From NCBI GenBank assembly GCA_904393835.1, contig CAJFNC010000008.1, positions 99,434-163,433 of the forward strand: a stretch of DNA of 64,000 nt, in the 5' to 3' direction. Below, piece by piece: positions 35,133 to 44,692 of the stretch. Position numbers and translations under genes: made by a program. The stretch is from an uncultured Ruminococcus sp. GTDB lineage: Bacteria > Bacillota > Clostridia > Oscillospirales > Acutalibacteraceae. How positions within the stretch are numbered: the stretch's first letter is position 1; each line of letters starts with the position of its first letter. A model generated the notes under the pieces. That model had not been told where the DNA came from. It did no database searches and worked only from the letters and a program-made list of their open reading frames with translations.

Positions 35133-35852
35133 TTATACCTTTATTTTATCGAGCAGTTCGCCGACGTTTTCACGGAAGAGCAGGTCGGCTTTTTCGTCGT
35201 ACGGAGTGGCGTCGCGGTTAATGAGTACCAGATGTTTGCCCGTAAAATACTGCAAAAATCCTGCCGCAGGGTAAACCGTAAGGCTTGTACCCGCCACAAT
35301 CAGCGTGTCGGCGTCGGCAATGGCGTTGAGCGCGCCCGTAACCGTCTTTTCATCAAGCCCCTCCTCGTACAGCACAACATCGGGCTTGATTATTCCGCCG
35401 CAGCCGCACTTGGGAACGCCCGAGCTGTTTTTTATGTACTCTGCCGTGTAGAATTTGCCGCATTTTAGGCAGTGGTTGCGGTGAACGCTTCCGTGCAGCT
35501 CATACACCCTCTTGCTGCCTGCCGCTTGGTGCAGACCGTCAATATTCTGCGTTACCACGGCGATTAACCTGCCCGCCTGTTCGAGCTGCGCCGCCTTATA
35601 GTGCGCTTTGTTGGGCTTTTTGTCGAGGCAGAGCATTTTGTCCCTATAAAATCGGTAAAACTCCTCCGTATTCTGCTTAAAAAATGTATGGCTCAAAATC
35701 TGTTCGGGCGGATAGTCGTATTTTTGGTTGTAAAGTCCGTCAACGCTGCGAAAGTCGGGTATTCCGCTCTCGGTAGAAACGCCCGCTCCGCCGAAAAACA
35801 CGATTTTTTTGCTCCCGTCAATTACCTTTTGGAGTTCGTCAACACTGCTCAT
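35133..35852 (-). CDS. cobB: NAD-dependent protein deacylase (sirtuin)
   Basis: A 239-residue class of Sir2 enzyme that removes acyl groups from lysines using NAD+. [15 protein letters not shown] and TQNIDGLHQ bind NAD; the His in YELHGS is the catalytic base. Four Cys (CLKC and PKCGC) form the zinc ribbon. There is no CobB-type Tyr/Arg desuccinylase motif that I can point to, so deacetylation is the default. Its ATG overlaps the TGA of trpA (ATGA), so it is translated as the last member of the trp operon. Confidence 0.93.
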   Translation of the reverse strand: MSSVDELQKVIDGSKKIVFFGGAGVSTESGIPDFRSVDGLYNQKYDYPPEQILSHTFFKQNTEEFYRFYRDKMLCLDKKPNKAHYKAAQLEQAGRLIAVVTQNIDGLHQAAGSKRVYELHGSVHRNHCLKCGKFYTAEYIKNSSGVPKCGCGGIIKPDVVLYEEGLDEKTVTGALNAIADADTLIVAGTSLTVYPAAGFLQYFTGKHLVLINRDATPYDEKADLLFRENVGELLDKIKV

Positions 35853-36619
35853 GAAATCGCTTCTTTCATTGAACGCACATATTCGACCACGGGTTCTACG
35901 CTGTCCCTGCCGTATTTTGCAACGATTTTGACAATCGCCGAGCCTACGATTACGCCGTCGGCGTACTCTGCCATTTTCTTAGCCTGTTCGGGGGTGGAAA
36001 TGCCGAATCCCACAGCGCAGGGAATGTCGCTTACAGAGCGCACAAGGCGCACCATTTCACCTATATCGGTGGTAATTTCGCTTCTTACGCCCGTAACGCC
36101 CATTGATGATACGCAATAGACAAAGCCCTGAGCCTCTTTTGCAATCATCTTGATTCTGTCGTGAGATGTGGGGGCGATGAGGGAAATAACGTCAATGCCG
36201 TACTTTTCGGCATAGGGAGCAAGCTCCTGTTTTTCCTCAAACGGCGTGTCGGGAACAATTACGGCGCTTATGTTACATTCGGCACACCTCTTCATAAATT
36301 TGTCCGTGCCGTAAACAAAAATCGGGTTCATATATGTCATTACGGCAAGAGCGCACTGCACCTGCGGACGAATTTTTTCGACCATATCGAAAATTTTATC
36401 CGTAGTTGTGCCGCCTTTAAGCGAACGCAGGTCAGCCTCCTGAATAACTACGCCCTCAGCAATCGGGTCTGAAAACGGGATACCGATTTCTATAATATCG
36501 GCGCCGTTTTTGCTCATTTCTATAAGAAGTTTTTCGGTAGTTTCAAGGTCGGGATCACCCGCAGTTACAAACGGGATAAACGCCTTGCCGTTTTTAAAAG
36601 CCGCTTTTATATCATTCAT
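35849..36619 (-). CDS. trpA: Tryptophan synthase alpha chain
   Basis: Splits indole-3-glycerol phosphate to indole and glyceraldehyde 3-phosphate, and passes indole to TrpB. 256 residues, TIM barrel. The catalytic Glu corresponds to Glu44 in EIGIPFSDP. The second catalytic position (Asp60 in E. coli) is Glu55 here (SDPIAEGVV), an acidic exchange I believe occurs in other Clostridia. GFGIST and [10 protein letters not shown] bind phosphate. The ATG at 36619 lies inside the last codons of trpB (8-base overlap), with GAGGGGAG upstream. Confidence 0.96.
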   Translation of the reverse strand: MNDIKAAFKNGKAFIPFVTAGDPDLETTEKLLIEMSKNGADIIEIGIPFSDPIAEGVVIQEADLRSLKGGTTTDKIFDMVEKIRPQVQCALAVMTYMNPIFVYGTDKFMKRCAECNISAVIVPDTPFEEKQELAPYAEKYGIDVISLIAPTSHDRIKMIAKEAQGFVYCVSSMGVTGVRSEITTDIGEMVRLVRSVSDIPCAVGFGISTPEQAKKMAEYADGVIVGSAIVKIVAKYGRDSVEPVVEYVRSMKEAIS

Positions 36620-37796
36620 AAATATTCTCCCCTCTGTATCTTGCGATTGCCGCAACGTCCTTGTCGCCTCTGCCCGAAAGGTTCACAACGATGATTTTGT
36701 CCTTATCCATAGTCGGCGCAAGCTTTTTGCAGTAGGCAACGGCGTGCGCGCTTTCAATTGCGGGAATAATACCCTCTGTTCTTGAAAGATACTCAAAGGC
36801 GTCAACCGCCTCATCGTCGGTTACGGGCACATACTGCGCTCTGCCTGTATCGTGAAGATTGGCGTGCTCGGGTCCTATGCCGGGGTAGTCAAGACCCGCT
36901 GAAATTGAGTAAACGGGAGCAATCTGACCGTACTCGTTCTGACAGAAATACGACTTCATACCGTGGAAAATACCGAGCGTGCCGTTAGCGATGGTAGCCG
37001 CATTTTTGGTGTTGTCAACGCCCAAACCTGCCGCCTCGCAGCCGATGAGCGCAACGTCCTTTTCATTTATAAAATCATAAAAGGCGCCCATAGCGTTGCT
37101 GCCGCCGCCCACGCAGGCGATAACGGCGTCGGGGAGCCTGCCCTCTTTTTCCATAAGCTGAGATTTAATCTCTTTGCCGATAACACTCTGAAAATCACGC
37201 ACCACAGTCGGGAACGGATGGGGTCCCATTACCGAGCCCAGAACATAGTGGGTGTCGGAAACACGGTTTGTCCACTCGCGCATAGCCTCGTTTACGGCGT
37301 CCTTGAGAGTCATTGTGCCGGTTTCGACAGCGTTTACCTTTGCGCCGAGCAGACGCATTCTGTAAACATTGAGAGCCTGGCGCACGGTGTCCTCCTTGCC
37401 CATAAAGATTTCGCATTCCATACCGAGCAAAGCCGCCGCGGTAGCAGTTGCAACGCCGTGCTGACCTGCACCTGTTTCGGCAATTACCCTGGTTTTGCCC
37501 ATTTTTTGGGCAAGCAGGCATTGACCGAGGCAGTTATTAATTTTGTGTGAACCGGTGTGGTTTAAGTCCTCTCGCTTTAAGTAAATTTTTGCTCCGCCGA
37601 GATCCTTTGTCATCTTTTCGGCATAGTAGAGCAAGGACGGTCTGCCGGCGTATTCCCTCAAAAGCGTGTTAAGCTCCTCGACAAATTCGGGGTCGTTTTT
37701 ATATTTATTGTACGCTTCTTCAAATTCATTGACGGCATTCATCAGCGTTTCGGGAACAAACTGTCCGCCGTGAATACCGAATTTTCCCTTAGACAT
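36612..37796 (-). CDS. trpB: Tryptophan synthase beta chain
   Basis: A PLP enzyme joining indole and serine to tryptophan. 394 residues; the PLP lysine is Lys85 in [10 protein letters not shown], the catalytic Glu lies in AETGAGQHG, and GGGSNAMG holds the phosphate. This is the normal TrpB1 form that pairs with TrpA. ATG with AAGGAGTAGTAAT in front. trpC lies 45 bases upstream; a trpF would be expected at this point in the usual gene order and is absent. Confidence 0.97.
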   Translation of the reverse strand: MSKGKFGIHGGQFVPETLMNAVNEFEEAYNKYKNDPEFVEELNTLLREYAGRPSLLYYAEKMTKDLGGAKIYLKREDLNHTGSHKINNCLGQCLLAQKMGKTRVIAETGAGQHGVATATAAALLGMECEIFMGKEDTVRQALNVYRMRLLGAKVNAVETGTMTLKDAVNEAMREWTNRVSDTHYVLGSVMGPHPFPTVVRDFQSVIGKEIKSQLMEKEGRLPDAVIACVGGGSNAMGAFYDFINEKDVALIGCEAAGLGVDNTKNAATIANGTLGIFHGMKSYFCQNEYGQIAPVYSISAGLDYPGIGPEHANLHDTGRAQYVPVTDDEAVDAFEYLSRTEGIIPAIESAHAVAYCKKLAPTMDKDKIIVVNLSGRGDKDVAAIARYRGENIYE

Positions 37797-37841
37797 ATTA
37801 TTACTACTCCTTTTTTTTGCACATATATTTTAATCTCAATC

Positions 37842-38621
37842 TCATTCTTCGTCAAGTTTTGCAAGCGCCGCACTTTTGTCGGGACTTCTCATAAGCGTTT
37901 CACCGATTAGCACCGCGTTCACGCCCGCCTTTTTCAGCTTTACAACGTCCCTAGAGGTTTTTATGCCGCTTTCGCCCACAAACAACACATTTTCGGGGAC
38001 TAAAGCCCTCAGCTTTATGCTGTTTTCGGTATCGACGCTGAAGTTGCGCAGATTGCGGTTATTTACGCCGATTATCCTTGCACCCGCCGCAAGAGCTGAA
38101 TGAATTTCGTCCTCGGTGTGAGCCTCCACAAGCGCCGACAGCCCCAATGAGTCGCAAAGCTCAATGTACTCTTTAAGTGCCTGCGTATCCATAAGCGAGC
38201 ATATGAGCAGTACCGCCGAAGCACCGATTATTTTAGCCTCGTAAATCTGGTATTCGCACACGGTAAAATCCTTACGCAAAATCGGAATTTTTATCTGCTT
38301 TGAAATTTCCTCAAGATAATCGTTGCTTCCCAAAAACCATTTTGGCTCGGTGAGCACCGATACCGCGCTTGCGCCCGCCTGTTCATACTCTTCAGCAATT
38401 TTAAGGTACGGAAAATCCTCGGCTATAACGCCTTTTGACGGCGACGCCTTTTTGACCTCGCAGATATAGGACATCCCCTCTTTCGCGAGGGCTTTTTCAA
38501 ACGGAAAACCCGTGTTTAATTCCATTGCGTGTGCTTTTGCCTTTACGGTTTCAAGCGGTATTTGACGACCTATTTTTTCGTATCTCTCTTTGTTTGCCTG
38601 AGCAATCGTTTCAAGTATCAT
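37842..38621 (-). CDS. trpC: Indole-3-glycerol phosphate synthase
   Basis: Closes the indole ring from CdRP. 259 residues, a single TIM barrel; no fused TrpF domain. CEVKKASPSKG holds the catalytic Lys, ILRKDFTVCEYQI follows, and GVNNRNL, ESGI and VLIGETLMRS complete the phosphate site. The ATG lies 10 bases after trpD. Confidence 0.97.
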   Translation of the reverse strand: MILETIAQANKERYEKIGRQIPLETVKAKAHAMELNTGFPFEKALAKEGMSYICEVKKASPSKGVIAEDFPYLKIAEEYEQAGASAVSVLTEPKWFLGSNDYLEEISKQIKIPILRKDFTVCEYQIYEAKIIGASAVLLICSLMDTQALKEYIELCDSLGLSALVEAHTEDEIHSALAAGARIIGVNNRNLRNFSVDTENSIKLRALVPENVLFVGESGIKTSRDVVKLKKAGVNAVLIGETLMRSPDKSAALAKLDEE

Positions 38622-38631
38622 AATTTCACCG

Positions 38632-39642
38632 TTATTCGTTAGTCGCTTTTACAAATTCCATCATTTTTTCATATGCCTTGCCGTTGTCTATAAGCTCGCT
38701 TGCAAGCTTTACACCGTCGGCTATTGTCTTTGACTTGCCGCCGGCGACAAGTCCCAGAGCCGCGTTGAGCACAACTATATCTCGCTTTGCGCCCTTAATT
38801 TTACCGCCGAGAATCTGCTTGGTGATTTCGGCGTTTTCAGCTCCGTCGCCGCCTAAAAGCTCAGACGGTTCGCATCTTTTCATACCGTAATCTTCGGGGG
38901 TAATTTCAAAGGTTTTAAATTCGCCGTTGTCTATCTCGCAAACCTTTGTCGGAGAAGTGAGAGTCACCTCGTCCATTCCGTCCCTGCCGTGGAAAATAAA
39001 TCCTCTTTTAACGCCGAGCTTTGAGAAAACCCTTGCAATAGGTTCAACCAGATTTTCGGAGTACACCCCCGTAATCTGCATATTCGCGTTTGCGGGGTTT
39101 GTGAGCGGTCCGAGCAGATTAAAGACGTTGCGTATTCCTATCTGCTTTCTTACGGGACCGACGTACTTCATAGACGAGTGATAGCCCTGAGCAAACATAA
39201 AGCAGATACCTGTTTTTTCAAGCACCTCTTCGCATTTTTCGGGAGAAAGCGAAATTTTCGCACCGAGGTTTTCGAGACAGTCAGCAGCTCCGCTTTTGCT
39301 CGACATCGAGCGGTTGCCGTGCTTTGCCACGGGAACTCCCGCCGCCGCGATTACAAACGCCGCGGTTGTTGAAATGTTAAAAGTACCCGTTCCGTCTCCG
39401 CCCGTACCGACAATATCGAGAACGTCGGTTTTTGTCTTTACGTGCAAAGCTTTTTGGCGCATAACGCTTGCGCAGGCGGTGATTTCGTCAATTGTTTCGC
39501 CCTTGATTCTCAAAGCGGTTAAAAAAGCCGCCATCTGAGCGTCGGTAGCTTTGCCGCTCATCATTTCATCCATTACCTGTGATGCGTCGTCATATGTCAA
39601 ATTCTGATTGGTAACCAGCTTTTTTGTAGCCTCAATAATCAC
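38632..39642 (-). CDS. trpD: Anthranilate phosphoribosyltransferase
   Basis: Transfers phosphoribose from PRPP to anthranilate. 336 residues, normal length; GTGGDGTGTFNIST is the PRPP loop and KHGNRSMSSKSGAAD the anthranilate channel. It starts with GTG at 39642, five bases after the trpG stop, so it is probably coupled to trpG. Confidence 0.97.
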   Translation of the reverse strand: MIIEATKKLVTNQNLTYDDASQVMDEMMSGKATDAQMAAFLTALRIKGETIDEITACASVMRQKALHVKTKTDVLDIVGTGGDGTGTFNISTTAAFVIAAAGVPVAKHGNRSMSSKSGAADCLENLGAKISLSPEKCEEVLEKTGICFMFAQGYHSSMKYVGPVRKQIGIRNVFNLLGPLTNPANANMQITGVYSENLVEPIARVFSKLGVKRGFIFHGRDGMDEVTLTSPTKVCEIDNGEFKTFEITPEDYGMKRCEPSELLGGDGAENAEITKQILGGKIKGAKRDIVVLNAALGLVAGGKSKTIADGVKLASELIDNGKAYEKMMEFVKATNE

Positions 39643-39647
39643 TTAAA

Positions 39648-40217
39648 TCAAACCCTTTCCAAAAAATTCTTTATCATTTCCATGCCGTGCGAGGTAAGTA
39701 TTGATTCGGGATGGAACTGCAAACCGTAGATTTCATAATCTCTGTGCTTTACCGCCATAACCTCGCCGATTTCGTCTTTTGCCGTAACGATTAACTCGTC
39801 GGGAATTGTGTCCGCGTCGGCAATAAGCGAGTGGTATCTTGCGCCCTGCACCGTCTTGGGCAGACCGTGAAAGATTTTGCAGTCGGTATCGACAAAGATA
39901 TCGCTTTTTTTGCCGTGCATCAGCTTTTTTGCGTGAACGATCTCAGCGCCGAATACCTCGCATATTGCCTGATGCCCAAGACACACGCCCAAAATGGGGT
40001 ATTTTCCTTTAAGCTTTTCTATTACTTCTTCGCACACCCCCGCGTTTTTAGGATATCCGGGGCCGGGGGACAGTATGATGTGCGAGGGATTTAATTTTTC
40101 TATTTCTTCAACCGTAATTTCGTCGTTCCGCACTACTTTGACGTCGGGATTTACGCTTCCGCAAAACTGTACGAGATTATAGGTGAAGCTGTCGTAATTG
40201 TCGATAAAAAGTATCAC
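39648..40217 (-). CDS. trpG: Anthranilate synthase component II (glutamine amidotransferase)
   Basis: Supplies ammonia from glutamine to TrpE. 189 residues, class I amidotransferase: nucleophile Cys79 in GVCLGHQAI, oxyanion loop LSPGPGYPKNAG, and His/Glu of the triad in LQFHPES. It starts with GTG that overlaps the trpE stop (GTGA), so the two subunits are translationally coupled. Confidence 0.97.
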   Translation of the reverse strand: MILFIDNYDSFTYNLVQFCGSVNPDVKVVRNDEITVEEIEKLNPSHIILSPGPGYPKNAGVCEEVIEKLKGKYPILGVCLGHQAICEVFGAEIVHAKKLMHGKKSDIFVDTDCKIFHGLPKTVQGARYHSLIADADTIPDELIVTAKDEIGEVMAVKHRDYEIYGLQFHPESILTSHGMEMIKNFLERV

Positions 40218-41674
40218 AGCTCATATACCTCCCCTGCGTTTTTAATCGCGTTCATCACGGCAAGAGCCTTGTTGTAGGTTTCGGCGTATTCGTTTTCGGG
40301 AACGCTGTCCGCAACAATGCCCGCGCCTGCCTGGACATAAACCTTGTTATTTTTCTTTACCGCCATTCTTATCGCTATGCACGAATCAAGGTTGCCGTTA
40401 AAGTCGATATATCCCAGCGCACCGCCGTAAACTCCGCGCGGAGTTTTTTCAAGCTCCTCAATAATCTGACACGCCCGTATCTTCGGCGCTCCCGAAAGAG
40501 TACCCGCAGGCAGCAAAGCGCTTATTGCGTCAAATGCGTCGAGCCCGTCTTTGATTTCGCCCTCCACCTCACTGCAAATGTGCATTATCTTTGAAAAGCG
40601 AAGCACCTTTTGATATTCCGTGACCTTTACCGTATTGAATTTTGAAATTTTTCCTATGTCATTTCTGCCTAAATCTACAAGCATATTGTGCTCTGCAAGC
40701 TCCTTTTCGTCCTCCATAAGCTCTTTGCAGAGTATTTCGTCCTGCTGTTTTGTTTTGCCCCTGGGGCGTGAGCCTGCTATGGGGAAGGTACTCAGGGTGC
40801 CGTTTTGCAGTTTTACGAGCGTTTCGGGGGACGCACAGATAATTTCGTCGCCCTCGATTGAAAGATACGCCATATAAGGAGACGGATTTGTCGTGCGCAG
40901 AACACGGTAGGCGTTTATTAATGAGCCTTTGAATTCGGCTTCAAATCTGCGTGATACAACGCATTGAAAGATGTCGCCGTCGAAGATACAGCGTTTGGTT
41001 TTTTCGACCATATCGCAAAACTCTTCCTTAGTGTAGTTGCTTTTAAATTCAACGTTTTTATCGGTTTTGAGCTTTTCAAGCGGAGAACTGTCGGCAATTA
41101 TGTCTATTATTTTGCGAATATCCTCAAGCGCCATATCGTACTGAGCCTTACAATCGTTGGTTTTCATATTTACAATTACCGTAAATTTCTGCTTGAGGTT
41201 GTCATAGGCGATAATTTTATCGAAAAGCATTAAATCAAAGTCGTTTGCATCGCCTCGGGCGATATTTAAAACGGGTTCGGTGCAGGCAATCATTGCATAG
41301 CCGAAGTAACCCATAAGACCTCCGGTAAACGGCGGCAAATCCTCGAACTTGGGAGTTTTGTAATTTGCGAGGTAGCGTCGCACCTCATTGTATGGGTTGT
41401 CGGTTTTAATCCGGCGTTGCCCCTCGCCCGTTACGGTCAGCACACCGTCACGGTAGGCAAGTCTTGCCTTGGGGTCAAAGCCGATAAAAGAATAGCGAGC
41501 CCATTTTTCGCCGCCCTCAATACTCTCGAGCAAAAAGAATTTGTCCGATTTTTCGGCAATCTTTCTGAGCAGAGTTATCGGAGTGATTACATCGGCGTAA
41601 ATCTCCTTGTACACGGGAATTACCGTGTAATCGTCCTTTATCCTCAATACCTCATCATATGACGGTTTTACCAT
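40214..41674 (-). CDS. trpE: Anthranilate synthase component I
   Basis: Converts chorismate to anthranilate with TrpG. 486 residues. LLES at 48-51 is the tryptophan feedback site, so the enzyme should be inhibited by Trp. Chorismate-binding parts are CASPETLVKL, AGSRPRG, PAGTLSGAPK and QAGAGIVADS. It is the first gene of trpEGDCBA-cobB, transcribed through a T-box leader, so the pathway is controlled both by charged tRNA-Trp and by product inhibition. Confidence 0.97.
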   Translation of the reverse strand: MVKPSYDEVLRIKDDYTVIPVYKEIYADVITPITLLRKIAEKSDKFFLLESIEGGEKWARYSFIGFDPKARLAYRDGVLTVTGEGQRRIKTDNPYNEVRRYLANYKTPKFEDLPPFTGGLMGYFGYAMIACTEPVLNIARGDANDFDLMLFDKIIAYDNLKQKFTVIVNMKTNDCKAQYDMALEDIRKIIDIIADSSPLEKLKTDKNVEFKSNYTKEEFCDMVEKTKRCIFDGDIFQCVVSRRFEAEFKGSLINAYRVLRTTNPSPYMAYLSIEGDEIICASPETLVKLQNGTLSTFPIAGSRPRGKTKQQDEILCKELMEDEKELAEHNMLVDLGRNDIGKISKFNTVKVTEYQKVLRFSKIMHICSEVEGEIKDGLDAFDAISALLPAGTLSGAPKIRACQIIEELEKTPRGVYGGALGYIDFNGNLDSCIAIRMAVKKNNKVYVQAGAGIVADSVPENEYAETYNKALAVMNAIKNAGEVYEL

Positions 41675-41709
41675 TTTGCACCAACCTTTCCAAAATACTT
41701 ATAAAAACA

Positions 41710-41985
41710 AAAAAGACTTTTGTCCCAAAAGGGACAAAAGTCTGTAAATTCAACTTCTGCGGTACCACCCAAATTGACGCTAAGCGCCCGCTCAACAGCA
41801 TACTGACATATGCCTCCCGCTGTAACGGTCGGGCTCCGTCGGCAACTACTCTTCAAAGAATTTCGGTCCGCCCTCGCAAGTCCATTCAGAAAAATCTCCG
41901 CTGCCGGCTCGCACCACCCGCCGACTCTCTGAAAGCATCAAAAGTTCCTACTAATCTTGTTCACTGGTTTTATTTATTGATGATA
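41710..41985 (-). ncRNA. T-box leader of the trp operon (tRNA-Trp specific)
   Basis: On the minus strand the T-box elements come in order: AGTAG, CAGAGAG, the GGTGCGAGCC distal-stem motif, specifier TGG at 41882-41884 within GAATGGAC, the antiterminator bulge GGGTGGTACCGC, and the terminator at 41714-41743. UGG is the Trp codon. Uncharged tRNA-Trp should favour the antiterminator and switch the operon on. Confidence 0.92.
41714..41743 (-). terminator. Conditional terminator of the trp T-box
   Basis: AGACTTTTGTCCC and GGGACAAAAGTCT form a perfect 13-base stem followed, in the direction of transcription, by TTTTTTG. Confidence 0.92.
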
Positions 41986-41990
41986 CTAGA

Positions 41991-42019
41991 ATTATATTCT
42001 CGTTTTAAGATTTTGTCAA
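41991..42019 (-). promoter_or_regulatory. Promoter of the trp operon
   Basis: On the minus strand TTGACA (42014-42019), 17 bases, TATAAT (41991-41996): a perfect consensus at both boxes. Control must therefore lie mainly in the T-box. Confidence 0.92.
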
Positions 42020-42024
42020 TACCT

Positions 42025-42477
42025 TTATTTATTGTTTTTTAAAAAATCGTCGAGCAAATCAGCTGCATAACGGCAAAGTTCGGGGCAGGGGCGCGTCTTA
42101 TAGTACTCCTCGGTGCGTTCCTGCGGCGTGGGGTCGTCCTTACCTTTAATACGCAGATTAAGCAGCTCACGGCAGATTATTGAGCCGTTATCCTTTCTGA
42201 ACTGCTCGGCAAGCCGCTGCTCCATTTTGTACAGGTTTGCCTTTGACTTTGTATCCTTTGGGTCGTATTTGCCGTATTTAAGTCCCAGCGCCATAAATAT
42301 ACCCGACAAAGTTCCGCAAATTTCCCTGAGCCTGCCTACTCCGCCGCCGAACGGTGCGGAAATCATCTGCGCCGTCTCCTTTTCTATACCGAAGTCGTCG
42401 CAAAACGCAAGCAGTACCGCCTGAGCGCAGTTGTAGCCGTCGTAAAAATTCTGTTTCGCAATTTCACCTTTTGTCAT
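42025..42477 (-). CDS. C_GCAxxG_C_C family putative redox protein
   Basis: A 150-residue protein of the family named after its Cys pattern: GYNCAQAV near residue 17, then GGGVGRLREICGTLSG and a later C-x-x-x-C (CPELC). The conserved Cys and the small helical fold suggest a metal or iron-sulfur redox role, but no function is established. It follows the TatD gene by 14 bases and ends just before the trp promoter, so it closes an operon of three genes. Confidence 0.87.
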   Translation of the reverse strand: MTKGEIAKQNFYDGYNCAQAVLLAFCDDFGIEKETAQMISAPFGGGVGRLREICGTLSGIFMALGLKYGKYDPKDTKSKANLYKMEQRLAEQFRKDNGSIICRELLNLRIKGKDDPTPQERTEEYYKTRPCPELCRYAADLLDDFLKNNK

Positions 42478-42491
42478 ACTCTAACCCTCTG

Positions 42492-43265
42492 TCATATTGA
42501 ATAGAACCGCCTTGCGTTTTCGGCGGTGATGTCGAGCAGGCTCTGAACCGACATTCCACGCAGTTCGGCGATTTTCTGCGCCGTATATAAAATAAGCGAG
42601 CTGTCGCACCTTTTGCCCCTGAAAGGAACGGGAGCCATATAGGGCGCGTCGGTTTCGAGCAAAAGCCTGTCAAGCGGAACTTCCTTTGCAACCTCAACAC
42701 TGTGACGCGCGTTTTTAAACGTTACCACTCCGCCCAAGCTGATGCACATTCCCAGCTTTACAACCTCGCGCATCATCTCAACACTTCCCGAAAAGCAGTG
42801 TACCAGCGCATTTGGTCTGTATTTTTTTAATATCTCCAGCGTATCTCCGTGCGCTTCACGATTGTGAATTACCACGGGCATTTTGAGGCTTTCGGCAAGC
42901 TCAAGCTGCTGTATAAAAATTTTCTTTTGCAAATCACGGTCGATGTCCCAATGATAATCAAGCCCGATTTCTCCTATCGCCGCGACCTTTTTGTGTTCGC
43001 ACAGCTTTGCAAGCCGACTTAGATAATCATCTGGCATATTGTCAAGATTTTCGGGATGGTATCCCACGGCGGCGTACATAAAATCGTATTTTTCGGCGTA
43101 GCTTATGCTGATTTTTGAAGTTTCAAGGTCAACCGAATTGTTAACTATACCGCATACTCCCTTTGAGGGCAGGCTTTCAATCAGCTCAAAGCGGTCGCCG
43201 TCAAACTTTGCGTCATCATAGTGCGCGTGCGCGTCAAATATATTGTTAAAGCTCACATTATTCAC
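42492..43265 (-). CDS. TatD family metal-dependent hydrolase
   Basis: A 257-residue TIM-barrel nuclease/deoxyribonuclease of the TatD group. Metal ligands: DAHAHYDD at the N-terminus, EIGLDYHWD, VIHNREA and LETDAPYMAP. Characterised members are 3'-5' exonucleases with DNA quality roles. It starts with GTG at 43265, overlapping the end of the upstream membrane-protein gene by 8 bases, so the two are coupled. Confidence 0.92.
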   Translation of the reverse strand: MNNVSFNNIFDAHAHYDDAKFDGDRFELIESLPSKGVCGIVNNSVDLETSKISISYAEKYDFMYAAVGYHPENLDNMPDDYLSRLAKLCEHKKVAAIGEIGLDYHWDIDRDLQKKIFIQQLELAESLKMPVVIHNREAHGDTLEILKKYRPNALVHCFSGSVEMMREVVKLGMCISLGGVVTFKNARHSVEVAKEVPLDRLLLETDAPYMAPVPFRGKRCDSSLILYTAQKIAELRGMSVQSLLDITAENARRFYSI

Positions 43266-44622
43266 CGTCCGTACTGCTTATTATTCTTACCTTGTTTTCG
43301 CGTAATATCGGCAAAATTTGCTTTTCTGTATCATCAAATTCCACAAAGTTGCTCAGGTAAATTTCATTACCTTTCGCATACATAATACAGCTTTCACCGT
43401 CAATATACACACCGTCGATATTGCTGTATGAGTAATTGTCCTTGACAATGTCAAAATAGTGTCCGGTAACGCTTACCCCATTGTCGGTGAGGACTAAAGC
43501 GTTGTTTGCCGACAAAAACACAAACAACAGTATGATTACATACACAAGGTACAAAAACGTTTTCATACGCTTTTTTGTTTTGCCTGAGTTAAAAATTGCC
43601 TCGTAGTCTTTCATCCTTTTGTATCGCTTTTTAAAAAGCCTGCGGTAAACGGTGTCGCGGGAAATATAACCCATTACCATACTGCCGATAAAAGCAGGCA
43701 TCACACAGTACAGTCCGTTGTACCACTCAAAAGCCGAGCTGTACAATGTGTTGTGATACATAATGCCGCACACGGCAAAATACACCGTTAAGCACACGAA
43801 AAGCACCGGAAAAAACATCATCAGCGCAGACACCGCAAACGGTACAAAGCCGGTTGAGCCGTAGTACTCGCGCAGTCTCTCCTTGAGGCAAAAGTATTTT
43901 TCGTCAAATAAGGGTTTCGGCTCTCTGCACGATTTCATATATTCCACAAGGTTCTTTTCGTACAAAAGCAAATATTTTTTGCGTGAATAGCGTTTGAGCG
44001 CCTTTTTGTAATCGCCCTCAATAAAAGCGCAGTATGCCTTTGAGGCGTAGGCGCATTGTTCGTTTCCGATATAAAGCCCCATAACAAGCGCCTTTGCCAA
44101 GTCTGCTTGGCCTTTTGCAATATTGGTTCGGTCGGATTGCAGCTCTTCCTCCATATCGTTGTAGGCGGCGGCGCCGACGGTTATTTTTACGCTTTCGTCA
44201 ACCTGCTTTTCGAGTTTTTCCAACACCTGTTCATCGTTTAAAGCCTTTTGCAGTTTCGGGAAAATCGCGAAAAAGTCATTTTCAAGCTTGTCAAAGCAAA
44301 GCTCCATACGCTCGGTATTTTCTACAAAGCAGTAATACCAGCAGGTAAAATCCCTGTCGTCAACATAGGGCATAATGTCGTACATCATACATTTAAATGT
44401 TTCACCGTACTTTTGGGAAAGGTCAATAATTATGCCCAGACCGCTTTTTTCAACTTCGCCTCCGCATTCAAGGCTGTAATCGAACTCAACGCAGAAACCG
44501 TCAAAGCTGAGCATACCTATCGCGGAATCCTCATCGTATATAAGATTGTAGTTATACGCCGAAGTTCTGCGCGCCATTTTATTAAATTTTTTAGCGAAAA
44601 CGTCAATTAATTTGCTGACCAT
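43258..44622 (-). CDS. Membrane protein of unknown function
   Basis: A 454-residue protein I do not recognise. Residues ~1-255 are soluble and look like two mixed alpha/beta parts, with a helical, TPR-like stretch near 170-230 (AKGQADLAKALVMGLYIGNE, YKKALKRYSRKKYLLLYEKN). Four hydrophobic segments lie at ~262-290, ~303-325 and ~360-385 (some of them short). The last ~75 residues are a strand-rich domain resembling YcxB-like/PH-type domains (DNGVSVTGHYFDIVKDNYSY, IDGVYIDGESCIMYAKG). First gene of the operon with tatD; ATG preceded by GAGG. Confidence 0.55.
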   Translation of the reverse strand: MVSKLIDVFAKKFNKMARRTSAYNYNLIYDEDSAIGMLSFDGFCVEFDYSLECGGEVEKSGLGIIIDLSQKYGETFKCMMYDIMPYVDDRDFTCWYYCFVENTERMELCFDKLENDFFAIFPKLQKALNDEQVLEKLEKQVDESVKITVGAAAYNDMEEELQSDRTNIAKGQADLAKALVMGLYIGNEQCAYASKAYCAFIEGDYKKALKRYSRKKYLLLYEKNLVEYMKSCREPKPLFDEKYFCLKERLREYYGSTGFVPFAVSALMMFFPVLFVCLTVYFAVCGIMYHNTLYSSAFEWYNGLYCVMPAFIGSMVMGYISRDTVYRRLFKKRYKRMKDYEAIFNSGKTKKRMKTFLYLVYVIILLFVFLSANNALVLTDNGVSVTGHYFDIVKDNYSYSNIDGVYIDGESCIMYAKGNEIYLSNFVEFDDTEKQILPILRENKVRIISSTDGE

Positions 44623-44650
44623 ATTACCTCAAAAGCTCTGTTAAAAGTTA

Positions 44651-44671
44651 GACGGCGTAAAATACGCCGTC
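44651..44671 (-). terminator. Weak terminator after ilvB
   Basis: GACGGCGTA and TACGCCGTC form a perfect 9-base stem with a 3-base loop, but only a short T stretch follows on the minus strand. Confidence 0.5.
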
Positions 44672-44692
44672 ACAACAGTCGTTTTTATGTTA

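Noticed and set aside
41690..41985. A trp leader peptide attenuator
   Set aside because: There is no Trp-rich short frame; the elements (AGAGAG, GGTGCGAGCC, TGG specifier, TGGTACCGC) are those of a T-box.
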